Assembly: GCA_023238725.1 (NCBI GenBank)
Contig: CM041551.1
Span: 1,206,104-1,270,103 of the forward strand
Direction: 5' to 3'
DNA length: 64,000 bases
DNA from: Scortum barcoo
Taxonomy: Eukaryota; Chordata; Actinopteri; Centrarchiformes; Terapontidae
Position 1 is the first letter of the stretch; every line of letters begins with the position of its first letter. A program made the translations under genes and the position numbers. This document shows positions 23,760-35,813 of the stretch, piece by piece. Below the pieces are notes generated by a model. That model saw only the letters and a list, made by a program, of their open reading frames with translations, was not told the origin of the DNA and did not search any database.

Positions 23760-23788
23760 AAAATGATTAATATTATTATTATTATTAT
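23681..23788. repeat. Poly(A), (TA)n and (ATT)n compound tract
   Basis: About 23 A residues, then about 24 TA units to 23750, a short gap, then about 6 ATT units from 23769. Confidence 0.97.
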
Positions 23789-25879
23789 GAGTCATTTATG
23801 ATATTAGACTACTGCAGTGGCTTGGCTCCCATTATTGCTGCTTGCAGTGTCGTCAGGAGTGTGGCCATTCAGAGCATGTGCAGGACCATTGCTTTGTTAA
23901 GAACCACAGTATCTTTGAGATATGTGAAGGTCACTAATACACACATGTATATGTTAGATCATATAACAGCATATGAACACACACACCCTCTTCCAAATTA
24001 GGGGAGGTTGTGTCTTACAATCTTGACAGCTTTACAAAACCAGCAGTTTGACAAACTCGCCCACTTTACTCAGTCATTGCCCAGGTGTGTGAAGGTAAGT
24101 AAGTAAATAAGTAAGTAAGTAAGTTTTACTTCTCCCCCATGTTCTTTCTTTTTATTCAAACAACTACTTTTTGAGTGACCAACATGATGGATGCATTCAA
24201 AGAGATTGTTTGAAAGTTGTTTGTCTCTTTCGAATGTGACCATTTAGAGCAGCTGTAAACATTGTTGCCTTCAGACCTAATTTATCTCAATCATACTTAC
24301 AGTCCAGGTAGGTAGGTTCAGCAACTCAGGACAGACTGTCTGTCAAGTTTATATATATAATATTATAAAATATATAAAATATATATTTATTGTTGTTATT
24401 GTTGCGAGCACTCTATTTAGAAAATATTTCTTTTTACAGTTTACAGTGTTGTGACAGACAGCCAAAATTAGTGTACAAACTGTGTGCAAATATTCTTAAA
24501 AACTTAAAAACTAAAGATAAATTCCAGTCAGCCATGATGCCAAAATCAAACCTTTTGACACTTTGCTTGGGATCCCCTGACCCTTAACAGTCTGAGAAGA
24601 TTGAGAAGCAGTTAATAGCAGCTACTACTGGCAGAGAGAGAACATCTCACATCAGAGTGCTGTGGCCCCTGCTGCATTCAGTATTCAGTCACATAATGTA
24701 CAGTCACCCAAGAAGAACAGAGGTGTTTCCTCTGCTGTGCAGCTTTGCCATCTCCCCAAGCTTAGTTCAAAGCAATAGCGCTCTCCCCGTGCTCATTGTT
24801 TACCAGAAGCTGAACCCCCTAATAATCCTGGACTCTGTGCATGCTGCCAGCCTCTACTGCTGCACAGATAACAAAAATGAAGCAAGCTCAGACTGGTGCG
24901 TAATGACTGAAAGAAAAATAGTCTTTGTGTGTGTCAGCATCCAGAAAACCAGTTTTCTAATCTGTCTGGTGGTAAGACTACTGTCCTATGCCCACTGTAG
25001 GACACGCACATCATCCAATAGCACATACACAAACAAAAAAGAATACATGTGAACTGACTCTCACATTGATTCTGATTTCTGGTTCTGGCTCTCTCATGGA
25101 AGTAGTTGTGCAGTACAATACCTAGTATACACATACCATCTTACATGACACTCTACCCTACTACTTCTACAGCTGGACAGGTTTTTCCCACTTGAAGCTG
25201 CTGTAGTCTGCTTATATTTATATTCCAACTGTAAGAATATTTACATATTAAATATTTCAACAGTATTTTGTGGTATAGTGTTCAGTGTGCTATATTAAAC
25301 AATTGTAAACTATTTTTCTGTTTGTCCTAAAAATGGTGATTGCTTTCAATCAATCACTCTGTTATGAACCAGTATTCAAGGAAGCGTGACTTTTAGTCAG
25401 ATCTGTCTACATTCTTTGTTTTTGTCTGTCCTATGCCCTAGCAGAAATATATGGCATTACTTTTGTATGTTTATTATGCAATTGAAAAACAGGTTGGATA
25501 GAAAAAGTATCCACAATCACAAATTTGTGATTAAAAATGCCATTCAAAAGATCCAGGCCTTTATTTGTAAAAGGCTTATGAAAGATATTTGGAAATCATA
25601 TGTGTATCATAAAAATCCACACATAATAGTAGACATGTCATTAGCCTTTCTTACATGTGCAAACTTCAACACATATTTTACTAGTGCTATATGCTTTTAG
25701 GGACTTATTGATGAAAGTATTGAACCATGGAACCTGAGCTTTCTATCTATACCTGCTCTCTTGCTATGTTTACATCATGGAAATACTATTACTGATTTTA
25801 TTATTCCACAGTTATTATTACTGATTTTAATAAATACACAATCCATCATCTTGGTCTCCAAGAAACTCTCCATCAAAAG
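23789..25879. other. Non-coding DNA, simple repeats only
   Basis: It has a (GTAA)n tract at 24092-24125 and an A/T-rich patch at 24345-24385. The open frame 24657-25052 (131 codons) carries no motif and no compositional sign of coding. Confidence 0.5.
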
Positions 25880-26640
25880 ATTAAATGATTACAGACACAC
25901 CTAACATGTGTGGTCATGAAATCCTTTGAGAGACTGATGTTGGCAAACCTGAAGGACATCACAGGCCCCACGCTGGACCCCTGCCTGGTAGGCAAATTGC
26001 AGGGGTAGGCAAATTGGTGGATCCTTGATCAGTGTATGATGCAACACCTCAACTTCCCGGGGAATATACAAGGGTCCTCTTTGTGTACTTCATCTCAGTG
26101 TTTGACAACATCCTCCAGTCCAAACTCAAACAGCTCACTGTGCCAGCCTCCATCTGTCACTGGATCATAACACTCCTGACTTACATGAGGCAGCAGGTGA
26201 GACTGGGGAGCATCACCTCCAGCACCCAGACAATCAGCATTGGCATTCGACAGGGGTGTATGCTCTTCCCACTGCTCTTTTGCTTGTTTCCCCCTACACC
26301 AATGACTGCACCCCAGGAGACGAATCTTTTAAACTCCTGAAGTTTGCAGAAGACACACTGGCAATCTGCCGTATCTGGGAAGATGATGAGTTTGCATACA
26401 GATGGGGGGTTGAACTGCTGTCCCTCTGATGTGGTCAGGACAACCTGGAGCCTAACTCATTCAGAACTGTGGAGACTGCTCCAGCACTACAGACCTGCCC
26501 TTCTTTCAGGACTTATACATGTTCAGAGTCAGGAAATGGGCAGGACACATCACTGCAGATCCATCCAGATCCACACCTACTGGCTCAAGAAACTAACTCC
26601 ATGAATGCCTGGCAGCACAGATGAACCAATGTGACTGACA
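25880..26640 (+). mobile_element. L2/Rex1-like LINE remnant, reverse transcriptase region with deletions
   Basis: Plus-strand pieces are VVMKSFERLMLANLKDITG (about 25914), LTVPASICHWIITLLTYM and IGIRQGCMLFPLLF (26130-26280), then WEDDEFAYRW and NLEPNSFRTVE. These follow the order of the L2/Rex1-like RT: fingers, helix after block 3, QGC block and thumb. Between DPCL and the next block the FAYR segment is missing, and the stretch from FRTVE to the 3' end is shortened. A stop after LLNS and frameshifts make it non-functional. The catalytic FADD block survives as KFAEDT. Confidence 0.85.
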
Positions 26641-27779
26641 AGGTTGCAAAATCTTTTGTTGCCGTTAACTACATGGAGGTAAGACACATTTATTTATTAT
26701 TATATCATGTGGGTGTGCAGTGCTGTTGTTTCGAACTTGATATTGAGCCTATGTATTTGTGAAGAATATGCCTTCAGCAGAGCGTGTCATGTCATAATAG
26801 CACCTGCGCTCTGTGGCTCTCAGATTGTGTGAAATTGCTGTCAGCGTACGCCAGTGACTGTAGCGATTATTGTGTGTCATGAATGTGTTATTATAATGTT
26901 ACACTACCTCAGAAAACATCTGACCTTGTAAAAAGGTGTGGCCAACAGTGAGAACCCTGTTGCTTATGGTTACCTTTAGCAGGCACTGAGTGAAGGATGA
27001 GTAAATCTTGCCTACTTTGACAACATATTAGCTAGCTAGATGCTAATGGTTCTGACATTAGCTTGTATGCATTTATTAGTTATAATTTAGTTGTTTTTCA
27101 TTTGACATGTTTACTTGTTTAGTACACCTCTTTCTAGCTAACAGCAATATCAAGTGTCTGTAAATCTACTCTACTCTGTATGTTGATATTATTCCATGAT
27201 TTGCATACTGTTATTTTAAATAACTTCAGGCAAATCAAAAAGAATTGTTAACATACTAGAGTGGTTTTCCAGGTTGCATGTTCACTTCTGCAAATGTATG
27301 CTTGTCATTTCACTGGTGTTAATTTCCTCTCCAGAATGACAAAATGGTGTCAGTGGTGAAACCAGTGTAATCTAATATAGCTACATACTACATTAGTTGG
27401 AATTCAGTTATTCAATATTACTGACCATGATAGTTTATACCCTGATAAACTAGGGAAGAAGTGGTCTCACATTGAGGTTAAAGTAGAGGCCACATCCACA
27501 GCAACATCATTTTTTCATTTAGCCAGCACTTAACCCCTGCTTGGAGCACCTGGCCAAGCTGAATTGTGATTGTTTATCTTAATGTAAATAACATTAATTT
27601 ACATGCAGGTTTAACACAACAAATATGTACCTGACACATTGATATAACAGTTGTAGACAAGCTACTCCAAATTAGCTCTGCTGGACTGTTTTGAACACAG
27701 AGACTGTCACCCAAGAAAAACACGTCCATCTTGAGGAATACATTATCAGTGACATCCTACATTATCAAAATCACAAATA
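26641..27779. other. AT-rich DNA, nothing recognised
   Basis: No transposon motif or coding frame was recognised. TTAACTACATGGAGGTAAGA near 26663 contains a GTAAG donor-like site, but no exon context supports it. Confidence 0.45.
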
Positions 27780-28005
27780 ACATCATTCCATAACTGGAAG
27801 GCCTTGACGAATGCTGCTGCCATATCAACTGGCTCCAGAGCAGCTTCTTTCCTCAGGCTGTGAGACATTCTCTGTACTCAGCCAATAGTTTTCTGTTGTT
27901 CTGTCTTAGGGTTTTTTGTTTGTAGCATAAAGGGACTACAACTTAAATGGTGTTTATACAACCTTGTGTTGCAAAATGACAATTAAATGAACTCTTGAAG
28001 CTATG
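27780..28005 (+). mobile_element. 3' end of an L2/Rex1-like LINE
   Basis: It encodes WLQSSFFPQAVRHS, the terminal S-FFP-A-R block of this LINE group. A short 3' untranslated stretch follows and ends in GCAAAATGACAATTAAATGA ACTCTTGAAGC, the usual tail of the group. No RT is attached. Confidence 0.72.
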
Positions 28006-29412
28006 AAGCACTGTAAACTGTATGACAGCCTGAAAAACTCCTGTCTACTTCAGATCATCACAGTCTATGTGTGTGGGTGAGTGACAAAAGTCCTGTAAAA
28101 GAGATTCAACAAGTGGATGGTGACAGATGGTTTAGAATTTTACACAAGTTTACACAAAAAATGTAGAAATAGCAGGACACAGAGACTGGGTGGAATCAAA
28201 GCCCAGAGAATACAAAGCTAATGCATTAAAACATTGTAACAGTATAATACTATGAACTCACTGTTGAGCTGCAACATTGATATAGGATATAAAAGAGATA
28301 AAGTTTATTAAATTGCTAAGATATAAATACATATTATGTAACATAAATGCCACTTGTGATTAATAGGTTAGAGCCTACAACATTTTTACAATATTGTAGT
28401 GATGTTATAAATCAGATATAAATCAGATAAAAGAATATTTATCATGTTAAAGCTGCAATACCTGATTTTTTTGCTAGGGGATAGAAAAAATATCTGAACA
28501 AACATCATCAAACAACACGTGAACAGCTACATTCATGGTTTCATGTAATGATGACAATACTGAATGAGGTGTGTGTTGTTTGGCTATAAGCTAGTATTGT
28601 TTTTTTTTTTTTTTTTTTTTTTAATTAATTCAGTTTTTACCTTGTTACTAGTTAAGTAAATGCAAAAAAACTGGGGACACATCAAAAAGGTATACCATGT
28701 ATGTAAACTATTTTATGTGGAGATGAAACTGTAAATTAGCATGCCAGTTTTGTTAATATGCCCCATTACAGAGGGATACTGTAACAGCTAATACAGATAA
28801 AGATTTTAGTGCTCATGTTTGTAAAAGTCTGTCCATTTGTAAGATTTATGCTGGGGCTTTTGTTATAGTTATATTTTATTCCTCAATTAAACAGAGTTTG
28901 ATTGAGTCATTTTTCTTTCACAATGATCCTTCTGATTGTTAATATCAGACTCTTAGTTATTCAAGAGCTTAGCTCAAACCAAGGCGAATAAGGGTGAAAG
29001 AGAAATACGATTTGCCAGTAAAAAGGGAGAATCTTTATGGAGCTCCTGGGTCATAGAGTAAACATCAAACCTTTTATTAGTGTCTTCATTCATTTGGGGA
29101 CTGGTGACAACAGTGACATGACCTTTGCTAGCTCAACACTGGGCACTTAAGACTGGGTGGGTGGTGGGGAGCCTTGGATGACTCCTGGCTGCCACTGTTG
29201 GAAATAGGTTTTCCCGTCTCATAACCATAGCCATCTTTGGTGCAATTAAATCATTCATTTTTCCCCTTATGGCCTCACCTCTTGTCACATACATGCCTTG
29301 GTTTTAATCCCAACCACAGCGTGGGGATGGAAGTGAGAAGGTAAGGAACAGAGGGAGGATTCTTGAAAGCTGGAAATGGAGTGCATGAAGGTCAGAGGGA
29401 GATGAGAAAAGA
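28006..29412. other. AT-rich DNA with poly(T) run
   Basis: A run of about 22 T residues lies at 28601-28622 and is followed by TTAATTAATT. Nothing else was recognised. Confidence 0.5.
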
Positions 29413-29413
29413 G

Positions 29414-29449
<36 letters not shown>

Positions 29450-29480
29450 GTCAGGTCAGAGAGAGGAGAGGAGAGAGAGA
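29413..29480. repeat. (GA)n-rich microsatellite
   Basis: GAGCGAGAGAGA continues as pure GA to about 29446, then GTCAGGTCAGGTCAG and further GAGAG patches. Confidence 0.9.
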
Positions 29481-29499
29481 CAGATAAAATGAGACAGGC

Positions 29500-29640
29500 C
29501 TTTTGTGTGTGTGCAGTTTAATTAGAATCCTTCTGGACTGCCATTAGAGCTCATTAAAAGGAGCCACAGCTATACAGCCATCAAACAAAGAGCTAGGACT
29601 GAACCCCAATCCAGCCCCCACCACTGTCTACTCACAATGA
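29500..29640. other. Candidate conserved noncoding block
   Basis: A non-repetitive stretch with TTTAATTAGAATCC and AGAGCTCATTAAAAGGAG, rich in homeodomain-type TAAT/ATTA cores and flanked by microsatellites. Conservation is a guess from texture; no alignment was made. Confidence 0.25.
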
Positions 29641-29681
29641 CTGCACACACATGCATACATACACACACATATACACACACC

Positions 29682-29741
<60 letters not shown>
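29682..29741. repeat. Tetranucleotide microsatellite (TAGA)n
   Basis: About 15 perfect TAGA units preceded by CA-rich DNA. Confidence 0.98.
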
Positions 29742-30017
29742 CCTAGCCTAAACTTCATTCATAGCATCCTATGTTTTAACGGAATGGATGTGTGTGTGTA
29801 TGTATAAATTCATTCAAATTCAAGTTTTCAGTATGTATAAATCCATGTACGCAATGTACGCATGGATGCATGTGTATGTGTGGTACCTCTCCAAAACTAT
29901 ACTGCCAAGTATGTGTATATGAGGTGTGTATGTGTGTGTGTCTCTTTGTGTGGTTGCTGGGATTGGAATGAAGATGAAACATTATGTTAATGGAATTTTT
30001 GCCTCTTTTTGTCTCCA

Positions 30018-30200
30018 CAGGCCCTGTTAGCATAAATGGTGCTCACCCAGCTAGCCAGCGGGGACTTGCCCATTGCCACTAAAGGGATGAATTAGGCTTC
30101 CGAATCCCAGATCAGATCCTTGTTAATTTTCAATAAGAATTGGACTGGGGTTCCACGTGCATTTTGATGAGACTGTTTATAGGTGCTTATTAGTGGGTGC
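30018..30200. other. Candidate conserved noncoding block
   Basis: The stretch around GATCCTTGTTAATTTTCAAT and CCACGTGCATTTTGATGAGA is non-repetitive and contains no long open frame. It resembles vertebrate conserved noncoding DNA in composition. This is an impression only. Confidence 0.25.
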
Positions 30201-31029
30201 CCATGGTATGATAACATACCAGAGTTATTACAGAACAGGCCTACAGATTTGACAATTAGAAAAATGACCTACAAAGCTTTATTAGACAATCACTGGTTTT
30301 ATAAGATCACTGTATGAATGTGTGCATGTAAAGGAGGGTAAATGATTGCATCTTCTGTGCCAACATTGTGTCATCATTCCCATGCCATACAGATTACAAA
30401 GACCCTCTCCACCACTGTTTCCACCACAAAGTACTCTGAGGAGAATTGTTATTTTTTAAATTGCTGATGAAATAAATAAAAATATGCTGTCCTGCCCCCA
30501 GAACTATCTGATTGGTTAACAGTAATGAGTAATAGCTTATGAACTCTGAAGGTTACTGTCCCACATACAAGAAAATGGAAATTGTTGAAGTCAGTCCTTT
30601 AAATTGAAGTAAAAAAAAACACCACAATCTTTTTTATGATAACAAGCATGCCCCATTTTCTGAAAATGCCCAAAGTCATAGGGTAGGAGTCATAGAGCAT
30701 TTAGGCATTATAGTCAGCCTAAATCCTCCTCCTAGGTAATAATTCCTGGTAATAATGGTGGTAGCAAGCAAACAAAGCAAATGTAATGTCAGCTTTCCTT
30801 CCACCTCTGTGGTGAATGAAACTGTTTCCTTTGTTGCCTTTAAATGGGTTAGCTAGCAAACAACATGGAGTGTGTTTACATGGATGTAAGTGTTATTCAA
30901 TACCAAAGTAATTTTGCACCTTCACATTTCCACACTGGTACATCTACTGCACTTCCTTCTCAATTCCCTACCAATCCACCCTCAATCTTCAGCATACATC
31001 CCCCATTCTCCATTCTGTCCCTCACGACA
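30201..31029. other. No gene or element recognised
   Basis: Ordinary AT-rich sequence. The open frame 30865-31128 runs partly into the LINE remnant and is not a gene. Confidence 0.45.
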
Positions 31030-32235
31030 ATCCAGATGAGGAATAAACTCGATCGAGGCGAGACTGGTGGTGGGTCCAGATGGCATCAGCTCAAGACTCA
31101 GACCAGACCAGCTATACAGGACGTTTAAGAACATGTTCAACAGTATGAGGATGGATAGAGTACCACAGCTGTGGAAAACTGGGTAGTACCAGTGCCAAAG
31201 ATTTCACACCCCAGTGATGTCAGTGGCAATGACATCACACCTAATGAATATGAGGCTGGTCCTTGGCCGCCTCTGCCCCCTGGTGAGCCGGTAAGTGAAA
31301 CCACTACAGTTTGCCTAGTTTCTGAGGGACAAGTTGCAACACATTGAGGTGGAAAAACACCTCACAGCATGAACTCTGGACTACCTCACCAACAGACCAC
31401 AGTATGTGAGGATAAGCGTCTGCGAGTAGTATCGGCAAGCGGTCTTGGTTCCCTTCCTCTTGACCCTCTATAATGCAAAGTTCACACGCACTCAGCCAAC
31501 TGGTACAAATTCTCTGATGACTCCATAATTGTTCACCCCATCAAGGAAGGGATCAACAGTACAACAATACAGGGAACTGACTCAGGACTTTGTGGAGTGG
31601 TGCCAGGGAAATGCACAGAACCTCCTGCACATTAGTGCAGGGAGGACCAAAGAAATGGTGGTGGACTTCCATGCAAATACACTCCTACACCAGTGAACAT
31701 CCAGGGAATGGAGATGATGAAGTCTTACAAGTACCTGGATGTTCATCTGAATAATAAACTGGACTCAGTTGACACACAAACGCACTGTACAAGACTGAAA
31801 GGACTTGGCACGGGTGGTGAAAACAGCACAGGGGATTGTGGGAAGTCCTCTTCCAGACCTGGACTCAATATACGCTGGCCGGATGCAGAAGAAGGTCCCA
31901 AGACATTGCTGCCGAATTCCCTACCCACCCAGGCAATGGACTGTTTGTACAGAAACTTAAAGACAACAACTAGCAGACTGAAAAACAGCTTTTTCCCCAG
32001 AGCTGTACAATGCATTTCTCCCCTATTGACTGCACTTGAACAACTGACCCACCCCCTTACTGTGCATTGCTGGCTGCAACTTTGGACTTTAGTTAGTGTG
32101 TATATATTGTTATATTATTATTACTTACTATTATTATTCTTTTTTACTATATTTACATTTAAAGCTGGAAGTCACCAATACCAATTTCGTCATGTGAAAA
32201 CATGATGACAATAAATGATTCTTGATTCTTGATTG
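31030..32235 (+). mobile_element. L2/Rex1-like LINE remnant with (GATTCTT) tail
   Basis: In order it encodes VVGPDGISSRLRPDQLY (about 31067), VPQLWKT and VPVPKISHPSDV; then SDDSIIVHPI (about 31515), YKYLDVHLNNKLDS (31720-31765), ARVVKTAQGIVGSPLPDLDS in another frame, and NSFFPRAV (about 31984). These are successive blocks of a CR1/L2-group RT and its C-terminus. Stops and frame changes are frequent and the central catalytic part is shortened. The element ends with GACAATAAATGATTCTTG, a tandem GATTCTT-type tail of the group. It lies directly before another LINE 3' end. Confidence 0.85.
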
Positions 32236-32740
32236 GACAGAGCACTCAGTGGAGGTGGAGGGACAAAGGAGAATAATGGCTGAGCTGTCATCTCTGATGG
32301 AGAACACATCTCACCCCAGGCAGGACACAGGACAGCACTGGACAGTTCCTGAAGCAGACATGCTGCTTCACTCATGGAGTGTGAAGGAGAGATATCGTGG
32401 GTCTTTCCTCCCTGCTGCTGTCAGGCTCCACAATCAGCACTGCTCCCAGTAGACCACACACACCAAAAGTGACTGTTCACGCATGTGCAATATATAATGC
32501 ATGATGCAATATAATATTATTTTCTATGTACAATACAGTGATATTCATATCCATCCAATATGTATTTTGTAAATTACAGTGGTTGTTTTTATAATTAACT
32601 TTTCATTGGTTTCATTTATTTTATTTTTAACTTTTCTTACTTATGCCTCTTGCCATTGCACTATCCCCTTTGCTGCTGTAACACTGCAAATTTCACTACT
32701 GAGGGATTTATAAAAAATGATCTTGTCTTATATTGAGTCT
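32236..32740 (+). mobile_element. Second LINE 3' end with long 3' UTR
   Basis: The open frame to 32452 encodes AELSSLMENTSHP and RGSFLPAAVRLHNQHCS before a stop. This C-terminal block is the counterpart of NSFFPRAV in the element just upstream but comes from a different LINE family. The 3' UTR has TTGCTGCTGTAACACTGCAA and ends with an A/T-rich GATCTTGTCTTAT tail, a very common fish LINE ending. It starts just after the tail of the upstream LINE. Confidence 0.82.
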
Positions 32741-34243
32741 CAGCGGACTAACTTGAATGAGATAGCTGATGTCAACAACAATGTTTTTGATACCTAATTT
32801 AGCCAGATGACAAGCAAAAAAATGTTTGGCTATTAGGTTTAAGTGGTAAAAACACAGACGCTGTTCTTTCCATTCATCTGATATGGAGATGGTATATGTT
32901 GGTGATGTACTGTAGTGCACAGCACACACCACCAGTCTGTGACCACCACCCACACATAATCTCCAATCAGCCCACTTTTTACTGGCCAAAATAATAAACC
33001 AACCAATGGCAAGTGATTTAGCATGTTCCGTGTTACTTTAAGTTTTTACCAGACATAATCACTTACTCATAATTTATCTTCCTTGTAAAATTACTAGTTT
33101 AGTTTTCAGTAGAAAAACCGACAAATTTCTACATATGGCAAGGTTCAGACCATTTCTCACTCCAGTGAGCAGAGATCATAGTGACATGTGTAACTGCTAG
33201 CTTCTTCAACTGTGCAATAAAATTAATGTAATGTAATAATATAAATAGAAATAAGTAATAAATAATAATGTAAAGTGTTTTCAATAACATTGGACAAAGT
33301 AGTAAAGAAGTAAATGGTATCACACTAGGGTCTAATCACTAAAGATATATTTCTTCATCATTTTTCTGAAAGTGCCTGCTATGTTAAATAAAATTATTTT
33401 ATTACTCTTGAAGACTCCTTTTAAATCAAGTCTCTCCTAACTTCACACAGGTTCTGAACTGAAGAAAATAATGTGCATGTGCTCACTGAGCAGGAAAGAA
33501 AGAGTTCACAAGAGTCATGAAATCTCTGGCAAGGTCATAATTCAGAGCAAAGTTTTATATCATTACAGAAAGGGTAAAACCACAGGTTGTTGGCTGAGCT
33601 AAACAAGAGGTCTACGCAAACAGAACTCAGGAAATCCTGGACAGCCTATTTAACAATACAATCTGATTCAATCTGCCAGTGGCTCACTTTGCTAGTCCCT
33701 ACTACACCTTTGACTACATAATATCTCTGTCTGCCTTGGGGGGCATCTGTTAAATTTAATTAACATGGAAGTTTTAAAAAGCTTCTTGCTTATTTTCTTA
33801 GATGAGTAGTTCAAAGCGTTTACACACAGTAATCTGTATTGAAGTGGCAATAGCCATCAGATTTAAGACCCCAATGAGTGAATTAAAGGTTGCTTTGACT
33901 CCTCCCTTGGGAAAGTTCACAAAGCTTGTATGTATGCTAAGAAAAAAGTTCTCAGGAAACATTCATTTTCTGGCTGTGACGCTGATAGACATGTTGGTAA
34001 ATTACTGGCTGGCAGAGAAACTTTATTGAAAAGCAATTAGTATATTAATTCTACTTCCACAGCTGCATGCAAGAATGTCTGTTGACTCCTGTTAATCTAT
34101 TCTTAACATATTGGCTTGGAATATATTTAGAATTTATTTCACTGTATTTACATGAAATATTGAACTCATTGTATTTCTATTTCAGATATAAATTATGCTT
34201 TATTTGAATGAAAGCACTCACATGTATTTCTAATCTTAACTTT
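32741..34243. other. Mostly unclassified; possible antisense LINE tail at 33130-33300
   Basis: The patch TGCAATAAAATTAATGTAATG...AAATAGAAATAAGTA near 33210-33270 resembles 56650-56720 in the same orientation and may be a shared repeat tail. The rest holds nothing recognisable; no coding motif is seen in 33802-34029. Confidence 0.4.
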
Positions 34244-34597
34244 ACCATTAAATAGTCAACAGTTTATTAAAAAATGTTCACAAAACAATGTCCAATCTTG
34301 TTTTTATTTATTTCTGGAAAAGAAAGTGATTTAATTGTAATTAAACAACATAAATTAACATATTTTTACTCATCAAACAAAAGATATGAACAACAATGTG
34401 TATTTTAATGGAGGAAAAAATTAGGACACCCCCACATATTTTCCCACTTAAAATGGCTATAATCACACACAGGTGTATCAGATCAGGTGCACATGATCAG
34501 AACATCGTTACCCAGCATTTTGAAGGAGGTTTGCTCTATTTAAACCTCAGACATTTAGTTTGGTGTGCCCCTGTCTGTTGAAGTGAGAGTGAGCACC

Positions 34598-35592
34598 ATG
34601 GTGAGATCCAAAGAGCTTAAATAAATTAAATAAATTAAATTAAATTAAATTAAAAGATATCAAAAGAATTTGACATCAGCCATTCCATCATCAGTAAAAT
34701 TGTTAACAAGTGGAGGACATTCAAAACAACTGCCACCATGCCCAGGTCTGCCTGTCCAAGCAAGTTCACCTCCAGAGCAGACCGCAAGATGCTAAAAGAA
34801 GTCATCAAAAGTCCTAAAATATCATCACGGGACCTACAGCAGGCTCTCGCTACTGTCAATGTGAAAGTGCATGACTCTGCTATCAGAAAGAGACTACACA
34901 AGTTTGACTTTAATGGGAGGTGTGCAAGGAGGAAACCTTTGCTCTCTAAAAAGAACATTAAAGGCCAGACTGAAGTTTGCCAGAGAGAACATAGACAAAG
35001 ACCAGGTCTTCTGGAATAATGTTCTTTGGACAGATGAGTCTAAAGTTGAATTATTTGGACACCAGAACAGAAGACATGTTTGGCGTAAACCAAATACAGC
35101 ATTCCAGGGAAAGAACCTCATACCAACTGTGAAGCATGGAGGTGGAAGTGTCATGGTTTGGGGATGCTTTGCTGCAGCAGGACCTGGCCAGCTCACCATC
35201 ATTGAATCCACCATGAATTCTACTGTGTATCAGAGGGTGCTTGAAGAACATGTGAAACCATCTGTAAAAAAATTAAAGCTGAAGCAGAACCTGGACACTG
35301 CAACATGACAATGACCCAAAACATACCAGTAAATCCACCAAGGACTGGCTGAAAACTAAGAAGTGGAGAGTCCTGGAATGGCCCAGTCAAAGCCCAGGAT
35401 CTTAATCCCATTGAGATGCTGCGGGGTGACTTAAAACGGGCTGTACATGCAAGAAACATCTCACAGCCAAAAGAATTCTGCATTGAGGAGTGGGGCAAAC
35501 TTTCCTCAGATCGATGTCAGAGACTGGTAGATGGCTACAAGAAGCATCTCACTGAAATTATTTCAGCCAAAGGGGGTAACACTAGTTATTAG
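34598..35592 (+). pseudogene. Tc1-like DD34E transposase pseudogene
   Basis: The ATG at 34598 starts MVRSKEL, the usual Tc1-family N-terminus. A TAA follows at 34622 inside an AAATT-type simple repeat (34619-34656) that occupies the place of the first helix-turn-helix. Coding similarity resumes with DISHSIISKIVNKWRTF and continues through the second DNA-binding part (FTSRADRKMLKEV). A frame break lies at about 34965. The catalytic region has NVLWTDESKVELF (D, codon 35033), then after another break QHDNDPKHTS (D, codon 35307), and after an extra base DLNPIEM (E, codon 35413). The second D to E spacing is 34. HGGGSVMVWGCFAA, the glycine-rich box, is intact. The stop is at 35590-35592. Confidence 0.93.
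34619..34656. repeat. (AAATT)n simple repeat inside the transposase
   Basis: About seven AAATT/AAATA units sit between codon 7 and the first conserved helix. This is not a normal part of the family. Confidence 0.9.
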
Positions 35593-35813
35593 GGGGTAGG
35601 GTGTCCTAATTTTTTCCTCCATTAAAATACACATTTTTCTTCATATCTTTTGTTTGATCAGTGAAAATATGTTAATTTATGTTGTTTAGTTACAATTGAA
35701 TCACTTTCTTTTCCTGAAATAAATAAAAACAAGATTGGACATTGTTATGTGAACATTTTTTAATAAAGCGTTGACTATTTAATGGGGTGTCCTAATTTTT
35801 TCAAAAGACTGTA

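Larger units (their letters stand above)
34244..35813 (+). mobile_element. Tc1/mariner (Tc1-like, IR/DR) transposon, left end truncated
   Basis: Long inverted repeats surround a Tc1-like transposase. Left arm 34244-34433 and right arm 35599-35785 match in reverse complement over about 190 bp. The inner direct repeat GGAAAAAATTAGGACACCC is at 34413 and, inverted, at 35599-35617. The same motif appears again as an outer repeat at the right end (35784-35807), ending GACTG followed by a TA at 35812-35813. The matching outer motif is missing on the left, where homology stops at 34244, so about 30 bp of the left tip are gone. Loss of an outer binding site and a broken transposase make the copy immobile. 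Confidence 0.93.

Noticed and set aside
24657..25052. 131-codon plus-strand frame
   Set aside because: No domain, no codon bias visible, and no splice or promoter context.
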